32,116 nucleotides of DNA from Candidatus Babeliales bacterium (GTDB lineage: Bacteria > Babelota > Babeliae > Babelales > Vermiphilaceae), in NCBI GenBank assembly GCA_020050795.1, contig JAGVKD010000001.1, positions 1 through 32,116 on the forward strand. The letters are read 5' to 3'. Below the pieces are notes generated by a model, which searched no databases, was not told where the DNA came from, and worked only from the letters and a program-made list of their open reading frames with translations. Shown one piece after another: positions 1 through 7,326 of this stretch (positions within the stretch are counted from its first letter, which is position 1; each line of letters begins with the position of its first letter). The translations under genes and the position numbers were made by a program.

Positions 1-430
1 CGCCTATTTTAATCATCTCATCGGTAACACCATACCAACGATACAAAGGTGCTGCACCCAACCATAAAATAGTCGCGAGCACTCCACCGATAAAACAGGT
101 GGACCAAAAAGAATCGCGTACCACTTTCCCCACTTCAGGATATTCTTTCCGCCCATTGAGCTGACCAGTCAGAATAACAGTGCCCACCATGAAGGCTTCT
201 GCCGCTTTGAGCAAAAAGTGAATGAGCTGTTTGGTGACACCAAGTGTGGCATAGGTGGATGTTGATTTCAGTTGCCCGATAAAGGCTGCATCCAACCAGA
301 AAGGAAGTGATGTGAGCAATAATGCGGTAACAAATTCAGGCGAAAGGTATCGCAAAATAGTACGAAAACTTTCGCCATGCTCACCCTCAACGATGCCCGA
401 TACATAACTTCTTAAAATATTTTTTTTCAT
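1..430 (-). CDS. MATE-family efflux transporter, N-terminal part (runs off the window)
   Basis: The 143 visible residues form the N-terminus of a multidrug and toxic compound extrusion-type membrane protein, a family that exports cationic drugs or metabolites using H+ or Na+ gradients. The visible part has a hydrophobic segment with an SLPFWLDAAFIGQL stretch resembling the first MATE helix (membrane-embedded, followed by D and F-x-G), a second helix ending in TGQLNGR, and a third around residues 110-130. The start is ATG at 430, preceded by GGAG at 437-440. A probable -10 (TATATA on the minus strand, 466-471) lies upstream in an AACACTATATA context also found before the gene at 2084-3505. The C-terminal two thirds lie outside the window. 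Assignment is by motif memory only; another polytopic exporter is possible. Confidence 0.72.
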   Translation of the reverse strand, partial: MKKNILRSYVSGIVEGEHGESFRTILRYLSPEFVTALLLTSLPFWLDAAFIGQLKSTSTYATLGVTKQLIHFLLKAAEAFMVGTVILTGQLNGRKEYPEVGKVVRDSFWSTCFIGGVLATILWLGAAPLYRWYGVTDEMIKIG

Positions 431-572
431 GCCGCGCTCCTTGCTCCGCCAAAGCCTGCTGAAAGTATATAGTGTTCTTGAATTAATGCTGCAGACATTA
501 CTGGCAATTTTATCATAAAAAAGCTTTTTTATGCAGCGTTACGTACACATACTTACGTGGATGCTACGTGCC

Positions 573-1220
573 CTACTGCTCCTTGAAAATAACAATCTTT
601 CTTTCTTTATCTCCCACACTGTAGGGGATTTCTTTTTCGAACCATTTAGCTTCTTCTGGTTCTATGATCCAATTTGCCGCCGCCCAATAGAAAAGACAAG
701 CCTGCCGATAGGGGCTCGTGTGTGCCCGAAACATGCGCACCAGTTCATCCGGCCTGAGAGATGCTCGCGCACAAAAGGCGTCGATAGGATATTCAGTCGA
801 GCGCAAAAAAGTGCGCCAATCAAGATCAATAACTTCGATGCGATCTTCCATGCCCAACTCTTTGGCAACCAGGCGCAAAAAGTTCACCTTCTTGCCGACG
901 ATCTCTATCAACAAAACGCGTAGGTGTGGATATGCTATGGCGAGAGGAATGCCAGGAAGGCCGCCCCCTGATCCCACATCGCAAATCATCTGCAAGGAAT
1001 TCGGATCGCACGCCTTACTGAGCGCCAACGAATCTGAAAAATGATAATTAATAACATCGGGAACATCGGTGATCGCGGTTAAATTAATCCGCTGATTCCA
1101 CTCGATAAGAAGTTCCAAATAATGCGCAAATTGTTCTGCTTGCTGTTCAGACAATGCATGCTGCTCAATAAATGATCGCCATATGCCTGCATGCTGATCA
1201 ATGAGTTTGGGATGATTCAC
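573..1220 (-). CDS. rsmG: 16S rRNA (guanine527-N7)-methyltransferase RsmG
   Basis: RsmG uses S-adenosylmethionine to methylate N7 of G527 in the 530 loop of 16S rRNA. The 215-residue length fits the family. Near residues 75-100 there is the SAM-binding loop CDVGSGGGLPGIPLAI, the family hallmark, followed by the acidic strand end LLIEIVGKKVNFL. The N-terminal helical part carries the typical LIEWNQRINLTAITD segment (about residues 39-53). The start is GTG at 1220 with a weak purine-rich GGCGGTAAC ahead of it; no better in-frame start is seen. The gene stands alone, 142 bases before the transporter and divergent from the secreted protein gene at 1321. Confidence 0.95.
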   Translation of the reverse strand: MNHPKLIDQHAGIWRSFIEQHALSEQQAEQFAHYLELLIEWNQRINLTAITDVPDVINYHFSDSLALSKACDPNSLQMICDVGSGGGLPGIPLAIAYPHLRVLLIEIVGKKVNFLRLVAKELGMEDRIEVIDLDWRTFLRSTEYPIDAFCARASLRPDELVRMFRAHTSPYRQACLFYWAAANWIIEPEEAKWFEKEIPYSVGDKERKIVIFKEQ

Positions 1221-1320
1221 CGTTACCGCCAGAGAATAGTAGCTCTAAAATCAGTTATTTTGCTAAGTTACTTAAGTAAAGAGGAAAATGAATCATAAAT
1301 CAACCGGATGGGGAAGGGAA

Positions 1321-2022
1321 ATGAATAAAAAATATAGAGTAGTCACTTATTTGGTCCTTTTTGGATCAATCGCACATGCCGCACCGCGCATAAATCTCTA
1401 CCTGGAAAATTATCCGCTCTCGCCAGACAAAGTGCAGCGCATGGCGAATAAAATGAATCAGCCACGTAAAATAACTCAGTACCAATTGGAACGGTTATTT
1501 GAGTATCAACCGAAGGTGGGAATTCTGGCAACCTACGCAGGATATCTCGATGTGTCGAATGTTAATGGCCTCCTGATGTTCCCGCGCAAACATATAGCAC
1601 CAGAAATTATGCTGGTCATCACACCGCAAGTCGAACCCGAATTTATGTTTGGCACCACGATACACCACTGGAAATTGAAAGAATCTGAAAAACAAGCATT
1701 TTTTAAAATTTCTAGAGAGTATGACAAAGAAGCAGAATCCTATTTTTGGAACACCACGCAAGTGAGCGCTCCTGAAAGTAATATTCTTCCTCTTGAGTCA
1801 CTGCTCATTTTTGCGCGACCAAAAGATGTCTTTGTCCCGACCGGAATCACGGAAACGAATGGTAGTGAAAATCTCACCCTGCCAATGATCTACATCAAAA
1901 AAGGTGCGGGAGTTTTAGACAATGCATTCTTTGTGCTGCAAATTAGCAGCTTCTTGCGACCGATCGAAATTATCTACAAGCCAGAAGCAAAACGGTATCA
2001 AGATCAGCTGATTGGTGGCTAG
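1321..2022 (+). CDS. Secreted protein of unknown function (233 aa)
   Basis: I do not recognise a family. From the ATG at 1321 the protein begins MNKKYRVVTYLVLFGSIAHA, a good Sec signal peptide with likely cleavage after AHA. The mature part is about 210 residues with no further membrane segment, alternating charged and aromatic stretches and a PRINLYLENYPLSP start. A longer in-frame start exists at ATG 1288 with GAGG three bases upstream, but it would put 11 extra polar residues before the signal. The 1321 start has GGGGAAGGG directly before it, so I prefer it, though not decisively. A strong hairpin terminator follows the stop. Expected location is the periplasm or outside the cell. Confidence 0.75.
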   Translation: MNKKYRVVTYLVLFGSIAHAAPRINLYLENYPLSPDKVQRMANKMNQPRKITQYQLERLFEYQPKVGILATYAGYLDVSNVNGLLMFPRKHIAPEIMLVITPQVEPEFMFGTTIHHWKLKESEKQAFFKISREYDKEAESYFWNTTQVSAPESNILPLESLLIFARPKDVFVPTGITETNGSENLTLPMIYIKKGAGVLDNAFFVLQISSFLRPIEIIYKPEAKRYQDQLIGG

Positions 2023-2040
2023 AATTTTTGTCACAAAAAA

Positions 2041-2073
2041 CCCCCGTCATTTGTCGGCAACAAATGACGGGGG
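2041..2073. terminator. Strong bidirectional intrinsic terminator
   Basis: A 14-bp perfect stem (2041-2054 with 2060-2073) with a 5-base loop, begun by CCCCCGTCATTTG. A run of A precedes it and a run of T (about 2078-2085) follows, so it can stop transcripts from both convergent genes, the secreted protein gene (ends 2022) and the dehydrogenase gene (ends 2084). The inner stem sequence CCCGTCATTTG recurs in the terminator at 10542. Confidence 0.92.
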
Positions 2074-2083
2074 TTAATTTTTT

Positions 2084-3505
2084 TTAGGCAACTATGGACC
2101 AACGATTTCCCATTTTTTTCACGACGGTATCTTTACCATCTTTCAATAGGGATTGCCGTTCTGAAACAACGCCCATCACACTTGCAAGTTGCACGACTGG
2201 ATCATTAAAAGTGGCAACATTTTGTCCTTTTGCAAGGACACCTAGCAGTGCTTGCGCAATATATTCATCGCCATCCGCATGATCAGAATTGTTGGTTTGC
2301 AAATCAAATGTATGGATTATATTTCCTGGCACGGTAATATGCATCACACTTTCCATAACATCAATGATAACTTCGCCATGCTCAAAGACGAATTTCATAC
2401 CCCGTTGAGTTTCTGGTCTAAAACCACCAAGATCAACTTCTAGTTCAAAATTAATAGATTTGTTATCCGCTGTTTTGAACACGGCACTCAGCTTGTGATA
2501 ATCGGAAATAATGTCAGAAGATTCAATGGCTTCATCATTTGGAATATTCTTAAAAATATCATCAAGAACAGCCGCCCAATCGATGGCGCCTGTGTGATCA
2601 AAAGAAAAAGAAACAACCGGCTGAAATTGCGCTAGCTCTCTGCCAACAAGCGTTGGTTTGAGGGCATCATTATGCAAGAGTTCCTGAAGGATTCTCTCTT
2701 TCTGAGATTGTTTAAAATAGCGATGAGCAGATTCTGTGGAGACATGAATTTCTTGCAGATCAATGCCGAGCGACTGAATGAAAAAAAATGCGAGATCAAG
2801 ATCGTGAATTGATTTTTCAAGCAACATACCGCCCGACAAACTAATATATTTGCGCCATGACATCAAAAATGAGGTGAGCCCTTGGCAAAATCGCACTCGC
2901 TCCCAGGCATTCACGCGTTGCAACTCTCCCAATTGATCCTTATATTCTTGTAACTTCTGCGCAACAATTTTTGTCATAGTTGCATAGCGAAGGGTGAGTC
3001 CAATGAGAATATTCGCATCATTATTTTTGGGATCAAAGCTATTGAATTCATTAAGATCCTTGAATAGTGGCTTTTCCAAATAAAGATTTCTGCACGCAGA
3101 AGTTTCTAAAGCAGTATTGAGATGCCTAAAATGTTTGTAGTTTGGTGAGGTAAGAAACACCCAATCGACATCCTGATGATTCGCAAAAAATTGTTGTATG
3201 CCCTCTTGCGTGTCTGGATAAAGTGCCGCGCCATGGACACACTTCCTGTATGCATCTAAGACAGTATCATTACGCTTGCTCAACTTGTTTGCGAAGAAAT
3301 TAATTGAGTCTGTTGCACGATCATCACATATTGCGACCACTTGAACGTTTTTACTGATCTGAAGACATTCCCATAAGAGATGGTTACTCCGCTCTCCCAA
3401 TCCTACAATGGCAATCCGGTATGCTCTCTCATTTTCTTGTGATGTAAAGATAGTTCCAAAAAATGATAATTGAAGGAAGAGAAGCCCTGCCAAATATTTT
3501 GTCAT
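2084..3505 (-). CDS. Signal-peptide-bearing Gfo/Idh/MocA-type oxidoreductase
   Basis: A 473-residue protein whose body matches NAD(P)-dependent dehydrogenases of the Gfo/Idh/MocA superfamily, which oxidise or reduce sugars and cyclitols. Residues 30-40 form the Rossmann start RIAIVGLGERS, with two of the usual three glycines and a serine in the third place. The strand VQVVAICDDRA follows, then the diagnostic EKP in NLYLEKPLFKD. The C-terminal half has the alpha/beta GFO-C pattern. It is unusual in beginning with MTKYLAGLLFLQLSFFGTIF, a hydrophobic N-terminus like a Sec signal or anchor; there is no twin-arginine motif and no later methionine that would remove it. Substrate unknown. It is longer than the usual 330-400 residues. 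It has its own promoter at 3552-3580. Confidence 0.8.
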   Translation of the reverse strand: MTKYLAGLLFLQLSFFGTIFTSQENERAYRIAIVGLGERSNHLLWECLQISKNVQVVAICDDRATDSINFFANKLSKRNDTVLDAYRKCVHGAALYPDTQEGIQQFFANHQDVDWVFLTSPNYKHFRHLNTALETSACRNLYLEKPLFKDLNEFNSFDPKNNDANILIGLTLRYATMTKIVAQKLQEYKDQLGELQRVNAWERVRFCQGLTSFLMSWRKYISLSGGMLLEKSIHDLDLAFFFIQSLGIDLQEIHVSTESAHRYFKQSQKERILQELLHNDALKPTLVGRELAQFQPVVSFSFDHTGAIDWAAVLDDIFKNIPNDEAIESSDIISDYHKLSAVFKTADNKSINFELEVDLGGFRPETQRGMKFVFEHGEVIIDVMESVMHITVPGNIIHTFDLQTNNSDHADGDEYIAQALLGVLAKGQNVATFNDPVVQLASVMGVVSERQSLLKDGKDTVVKKMGNRWSIVA

Positions 3506-3551
3506 GAATCACTCCAATAAATACTACGTTGAAAATTTTTTACCGGCGTGA

Positions 3552-3580
3552 AATATATAGTGTTATTGCTTCTTTTGCAA
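3552..3580 (-). promoter_or_regulatory. Sigma-70-type promoter for the Gfo/Idh/MocA gene
   Basis: On the minus strand TTGCAA (3575-3580) and TATATT (3552-3557) are separated by 17 bases and lie about 50 bases before the ATG at 3505. The -35 box overlaps the repeated ligase-end sequence (3577-3595), so cassette insertion may have shaped this promoter. Predicted only from box match and spacing. Confidence 0.5.
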
Positions 3581-3595
3581 ACTGCTGATCGAACA
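3577..3595. repeat. Direct repeat, distal copy (possible attachment site)
   Basis: Exact 19-base match to 5538-5556. It follows the kinase stop codon by one base on the minus strand and is read FDQQFAK in the ligase frame, like a displaced ligase gene end. Confidence 0.75.
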
Positions 3596-3596
3596 T

Positions 3597-4511
3597 CTAA
3601 AAAAATGTTTCAAGAAATCGGCGATTGAATTGATACACGCGAGCATGGATGCCATCCCATGTTCCTCGTTTGACCGTAAAGCCAATGGTAGCAAATGCTC
3701 TGCTCAAGCGTAGGAGCGGCATCATAGCTTGATAATCAGGAACTGGGCGAACACTTGCATAGCCTGCCAAAAATGGCTTTTTACTTCTTGGATCGGTTGG
3801 CCATGGCGTCTGAATTCGCGGATCAGTTGACCACACCGTGTGTTCCATCGAACAAAAATCTTCCTGCGCAAAGCTTGCACGCCCTGCAGACCAATCGATA
3901 ATTCCTTGGAGTTTGCCATCACGCACAATCAAATTTCCCGGCCGAAAATCACGATGTACTATGCATGGGCCATCAGCTAAATCCAAAAGATCTATGTGTG
4001 TATCAAAATAATGGCGACACCGATCAAGGAGTTCCTTAGGCAGATTGTTGCTGCATTCGGCAAATCCTTCCTCAAACTTTTGTGCGAAATAAGTCCGTGG
4101 ATCGGAGCTTAGATTATCTGGTTGTATCAGCTCGCCATAACCCGCCGTGCGCTCAAGATGAATGCGCGCAAGCTGTGAACCAATTTCATACGCAAGATCA
4201 TTGGTCAGCTCTGCTGCGGTAAGCAATGTGCCGGGAATATACTCCATTAAAATCGCGTCCGACATACCCTCTTGCGGAGGCATAACTTGCAGAATACGCG
4301 GTACTGGTAGTTTGTCAGCAAAGTAGTTGAGAAAATATACTTCGCGTAGATAATCGTTATCACGCTCACATATTTTCAAAATAAGCTGCTGACCGCTCGG
4401 CTGCGTAATTTTATAGACGATTGCAACGAGTGCATCATCATGCTCGATACGCGAAAAAGTGGCATTTTGAAGATCGAGACGTTGTTTATACAAAGTTATG
4501 AGGTTGTCCAT
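3597..4511 (-). CDS. Aminoglycoside-phosphotransferase-fold kinase (APH family)
   Basis: A 304-residue protein of the APH/choline-kinase fold, cytoplasmic, predicted to transfer phosphate from ATP to a small molecule or protein. Visible motifs are the nucleotide-lobe lysine in LILKICE (K46) with an acidic partner in REVYF (E57), the hinge LMEYIPG (88-94), the Brenner motif HRDFRPGN (H186, D188, N193), and the metal-binding IIDWSAG (D206). All catalytic residues are present. It starts 16 bases after the HEPN gene stop and has little of its own Shine-Dalgarno sequence, which suggests co-translation. The substrate cannot be told: antibiotic resistance, metabolite kinase and toxin/antitoxin-like roles are all open. 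G+C by hand count in 4201-4260 is 30 of 60, unlike the AT-rich HEPN gene. Confidence 0.85.
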   Translation of the reverse strand: MDNLITLYKQRLDLQNATFSRIEHDDALVAIVYKITQPSGQQLILKICERDNDYLREVYFLNYFADKLPVPRILQVMPPQEGMSDAILMEYIPGTLLTAAELTNDLAYEIGSQLARIHLERTAGYGELIQPDNLSSDPRTYFAQKFEEGFAECSNNLPKELLDRCRHYFDTHIDLLDLADGPCIVHRDFRPGNLIVRDGKLQGIIDWSAGRASFAQEDFCSMEHTVWSTDPRIQTPWPTDPRSKKPFLAGYASVRPVPDYQAMMPLLRLSRAFATIGFTVKRGTWDGIHARVYQFNRRFLETFF

Positions 4512-4527
4512 ATCTTTTTAATCCACA

Positions 4528-5106
4528 TTATTTTTTCAGCGACTTAAACAATTTTATAATTTCCGCTCTGATAGATGTTTGCGGTCTTAAGAAGGCAGCA
4601 ATCGGCATATCTAAGCGGTCACTAATAATCGCAAGATACTTCTTTAGCTCAGTTATCGCTTCTTCAATTTCCGCAAAATCAATCTTACATTGTTCAACAA
4701 TCTTGTTATATTCTTCTTGATCGAGGGCAATTTTTTCATCTATATGGGCTCTGTTCAGCCTATCCCGAATCAATTTTATTTTTTTGAAAAATTTACTTTC
4801 ATCAATTTTAGACAAAGCCTTTTTGCCTTCGCCCGATAGAGAATCCTTCATAGAAATATGTCGCCTCAAAAGCTTCTTAATACTTAATGTTCCCGTACTT
4901 GAATCAATCAGACGCGAGAGCGAGAAAATAATCTGGTCATAAAATGATTTGCGAATAAGAAAAAAAAGTTCTGGGTACTCTTCATAAATATCTCGCCTTG
5001 AATCAATCTGATTGATCCATTCTTTGTAGGCAATCTTGGTTATTTCTAGCAAGGCTAGTTCTTTCCCAAGCACATCTATTTCTTTATTCAATGTTTCTTT
5101 ATTCAT
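4528..5106 (-). CDS. HEPN protein resembling the AbiU2 abortive-infection family
   Basis: A 192-residue all-helical, lysine- and glutamate-rich cytoplasmic protein. The segment SFYDQIIFSLSRLIDSSTGT (residues 54-73) followed by LSIKKLL resembles the AbiU2-like HEPN domain, where a conserved S-x-x-R-L-x-D precedes a serine/leucine helix. Further on, RDRLNRAHID contains R116 and H121, an R-x4-H pair typical of HEPN ribonuclease sites, followed by the D123 seen in this family. HEPN proteins of this sort often cut RNA in phage defence or toxin-antitoxin systems; activity here is inference. G+C in 4681-4800 counts 36 of 120 (30%), clearly lower than neighbours, which fits acquisition. It is first of a two-gene unit with the kinase. 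Family call is from memory. Confidence 0.6.
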   Translation of the reverse strand: MNKETLNKEIDVLGKELALLEITKIAYKEWINQIDSRRDIYEEYPELFFLIRKSFYDQIIFSLSRLIDSSTGTLSIKKLLRRHISMKDSLSGEGKKALSKIDESKFFKKIKLIRDRLNRAHIDEKIALDQEEYNKIVEQCKIDFAEIEEAITELKKYLAIISDRLDMPIAAFLRPQTSIRAEIIKLFKSLKK

Positions 5107-5202
5107 ATGTCTCTTATCTCCCTTACCCTAAAAAAATACCTTATTTCAGCGTGCTATTGACAGCATAATTAATCAAAAGCATCCTGGATTGCCCTCATTT
5201 TG

Positions 5203-5237
5203 AAAAAAAAGAACCTGGTCTTGCAAGACCAGGTTCT
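5203..5237 (-). terminator. Intrinsic terminator for the 57-residue gene
   Basis: A perfect palindrome (5211-5236, arms of 13 bp with GAACCTGGTCTTG on the left), extended by one A-T pair. On the minus strand it is followed by eight T (5203-5210). It lies 24 bases after the small gene and before the HEPN gene, so the two are transcribed separately. Confidence 0.92.
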
Positions 5238-5260
5238 CTCAAATCAATGCAAACAATGTG

Positions 5261-5434
5261 CTACTTATTCAGGTTGTGCAAATCTGTCATGAGTCCTGCT
5301 ATCGCTTGACGTATCAAACGATCCTTCCCAAACTCATCCAATGCACGTCCAGACTTAAAGCGAAGCTCATCAAGCTGGCTCTGTAGCTCACCAATTTTGT
5401 TGGTAATACTAAGAATATCATGTCGTTTGCTCAT
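5261..5434 (-). CDS. Small helical protein of unknown function (57 aa)
   Basis: An open frame with a clear Shine-Dalgarno AGGAGAG (about 5440-5446) before ATG 5434 and a strong terminator just after it, so it is very likely expressed. The protein begins MSKRHDILSITNKIGELQSQ, continues with LDELRFKSGRALDEFGKDRL and ends IRQAIAGLMTDLHNLNK. It is charged, has no signal or membrane segment, and the first 30 residues have heptad-like hydrophobic spacing suited to a short coiled coil or helical hairpin. No family recognised. It lies inside the repeat-bounded cassette, directly beside the ligase gene end. Possible roles are a small regulator or antitoxin, but nothing in the sequence proves either. 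Confidence 0.75.
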   Translation of the reverse strand: MSKRHDILSITNKIGELQSQLDELRFKSGRALDEFGKDRLIRQAIAGLMTDLHNLNK

Positions 5435-5530
5435 CAAACTCTCCTGAGGAATAACAGGGTGTATAAATTACTGAGATTAAGTTTACACCATATCTAAACG
5501 CTTTTTAACTATTTTCACGCGCTAAAAAAT

Positions 5531-7282
5531 TTATTTAGCAAACTGCTGATCGAACAGTTCCTTAATTTCCCACACTTGGGTTATATCAAATGGCCCTTTA
5601 TCCTCCCGATAGCCCATAATGCGTGGAAAGCGGAGTGCCATACCAAGTTGCTCGCCCGTTTTGCCCGCAGCGTGCAATGGTGACATAGTAATCTCATCGG
5701 CACGGATCACGCACACAATTTCTGGAGACACCCACACATCGGGATGCAGTTCTTTGGCAGAGACAACATTGTTTGGTTTGTGTGGCACTGCAATGGCATC
5801 ACATTTCTTTTTCAATTCTTTCCATTCTGGATCTTTCAACCCAGTGCCAATTTTTGCAACGGTCTCAAAGCGATCTTCTTTTTTATTATAGACGCCCACC
5901 AAGAACGCCCCGATACCAAATGAAGCGCGCTTGCCCTTGCCGGCATAATAGCCCAGCACGACGCAATCAATCGTGTCATCGAGCTGTCCCTCTTCATGCC
6001 GCTTCAATTTGATCCAATTGAAATTTCGCTTGCCTGGTTGATAGACCGAATCAGCACGTTTGACCACCAGCCCTTCCAGTCCTGAATCAATATTTTTCAG
6101 GAAATAATCTTCGAGTTGCTGCGCGGTGGTTATTGCAACCTCTTCGATTGGCTGCACATCATCATGGTGAAAGTTTTTGAAAAGTGACAATAACACATCT
6201 CTGCGATGCTCATGCGTTTCGCTCATCAATTCTTTGCCATTCAAATAGAGGATATCGAAAATAAAAAGCTTGAGCGGAAATTCCGTGATCGCTTCTTCAA
6301 TACCATGTTTGCGCTTTCGCTTAACCGTTTCTTGGAATGGCAAAAAACTCCCAGTGTTTGGATCATAGGAAATTGCTTCACCTTCGCAGATAAGCGTTTC
6401 GACGGGTAACTCAGAAAGCGTTTTGACCAAATCGGGAAACATAGCAGACATATCTTGCAAGTTGCGTGAATAGAAATGAATTTCTGGTTCTTTTTTTGTT
6501 TTGTTCAAATGAACTTGCAAACGAAATCCATCTAATTTTGGTTGCGCAACACAGTGGCCAATTTTTTCCACAATCGCTTTTGCGGTGGGCAAACGTTCTG
6601 CAGCTGCTGGCCGAATTGGCACGCCAATTTTAACGTGCATATCAGTCACGGCTTCAACGCCTTTGTGCTTGAGCATGAATGCGATGTAGCCGATATCTGC
6701 GCAGACATTATAGGCATCTTCAAGAATGCCATGGAGCGATTTGTCGCCTTTTTTCATCCAGGAGAGTGCGTCAATGATGGTCATGTCTGAAAAACCGAGA
6801 CGCAATTTGCCAATGACCATGCGCACTATATATTTTGCTTCATCTGGCGTGAGCTGTAACATTAATTTTTTAAGCGCTTCCGCTTTTATATCTTGCGAAC
6901 CAGTGCCACCCATTTTTTCGATATCGCACAATGCATTATAGACATCTTCAACAGACAATGAGCTTTGCGTCCGCCATGAACCAGTGGCAAGCACTGAACC
7001 AAAATCACCCTCTTTTTTTGTCAGCTTAGTGACATCCGCATCGGAGATATCTAACAGATTCGCGATGATAGGAATAAGACTTTTTTCAGCAACATTAAAT
7101 TGTGTGCCGATGTGCGGTGGATGCAATTTGCCAAGAGAGATGGTACAGATAATAGAGGCTTCAGATGCTGTTGCTTGAGCTAAAAGATCCGCAAAGAGTT
7201 GCGTTATGACCAAGCGACCACTTGCTTGCTCAATCTTATCAAAAACGGATACGACAGTAGAAAATTTTAATCCAGACGACAT
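5531..7282 (-). CDS. lig: ATP-dependent DNA ligase (archaeal/eukaryotic ligase I type)
   Basis: A 583-residue ligase that seals nicks through a lysyl-AMP intermediate. The nucleotidyltransferase motifs are all visible: motif I QPKLDGFRLQVH (active-site lysine near residue 245), motif III CEGEAISYD, motif IV EGLVVKRADS and motif V NWIKLKR. The N-terminal 220 residues form the helical DNA-binding domain (for example GSWRTQSSLSVEDVYNALCD and KLMLQLTPDEAKYIVRM), as in archaeal ligases. A C-terminal OB domain carries ASFGIGAFLVGVY and ends in GQLGMALRFPRIMGYREDKG plus a short tail. The start is ATG 7282 with GGAG upstream. Its last codons form one copy of the cassette repeat, so the present C-terminus (FDQQFAK) may have been supplied by the inserted element. 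Bacteria normally replicate with an NAD-dependent LigA; whether one exists elsewhere cannot be seen. Confidence 0.95.
   Translation of the reverse strand: MSSGLKFSTVVSVFDKIEQASGRLVITQLFADLLAQATASEASIICTISLGKLHPPHIGTQFNVAEKSLIPIIANLLDISDADVTKLTKKEGDFGSVLATGSWRTQSSLSVEDVYNALCDIEKMGGTGSQDIKAEALKKLMLQLTPDEAKYIVRMVIGKLRLGFSDMTIIDALSWMKKGDKSLHGILEDAYNVCADIGYIAFMLKHKGVEAVTDMHVKIGVPIRPAAAERLPTAKAIVEKIGHCVAQPKLDGFRLQVHLNKTKKEPEIHFYSRNLQDMSAMFPDLVKTLSELPVETLICEGEAISYDPNTGSFLPFQETVKRKRKHGIEEAITEFPLKLFIFDILYLNGKELMSETHEHRRDVLLSLFKNFHHDDVQPIEEVAITTAQQLEDYFLKNIDSGLEGLVVKRADSVYQPGKRNFNWIKLKRHEEGQLDDTIDCVVLGYYAGKGKRASFGIGAFLVGVYNKKEDRFETVAKIGTGLKDPEWKELKKKCDAIAVPHKPNNVVSAKELHPDVWVSPEIVCVIRADEITMSPLHAAGKTGEQLGMALRFPRIMGYREDKGPFDITQVWEIKELFDQQFAK
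5538..5556. repeat. Direct repeat, ligase-end copy (possible attachment site)
   Basis: Exact 19-base match to 3577-3595. It lies within the last codons of the ligase gene and stops just short of the terminal lysine and stop codons. Confidence 0.75.
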
Positions 7283-7326
7283 ACGAGCTCCACAGATTAA
7301 TGAGCGGCGCTATTATTACTCAATAC

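Larger units (their letters stand above)
3577..5556. mobile_element. Candidate acquired cassette bounded by direct repeats of the ligase 3' end
   Basis: The 19-base sequence GCAAACTGCTGATCGAACA occurs at 3577-3595 and 5538-5556 in the same orientation. The 5538 copy encodes the last residues of the DNA ligase (FDQQFA then K and stop). The 3577 copy lies just after the kinase stop codon and could still be read FDQQFAK followed by EAITLYISRR and stop. Seven flanking bases (3570-3576 and 5531-5537) match at five positions. Between the repeats are the 57-residue gene, the HEPN gene and the kinase gene, all on the minus strand. This is the layout left when an element integrates into a gene 3' end and rebuilds it. 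No integrase or transposase lies inside, so a satellite-type element or an old recombination scar are both possible. Confidence 0.45.

Noticed and set aside
517-530. AAAAAAGCTTTTTT palindrome as a terminator
   Set aside because: Only A-T pairs with a 2-bp GC centre and no loop room; too weak to call.
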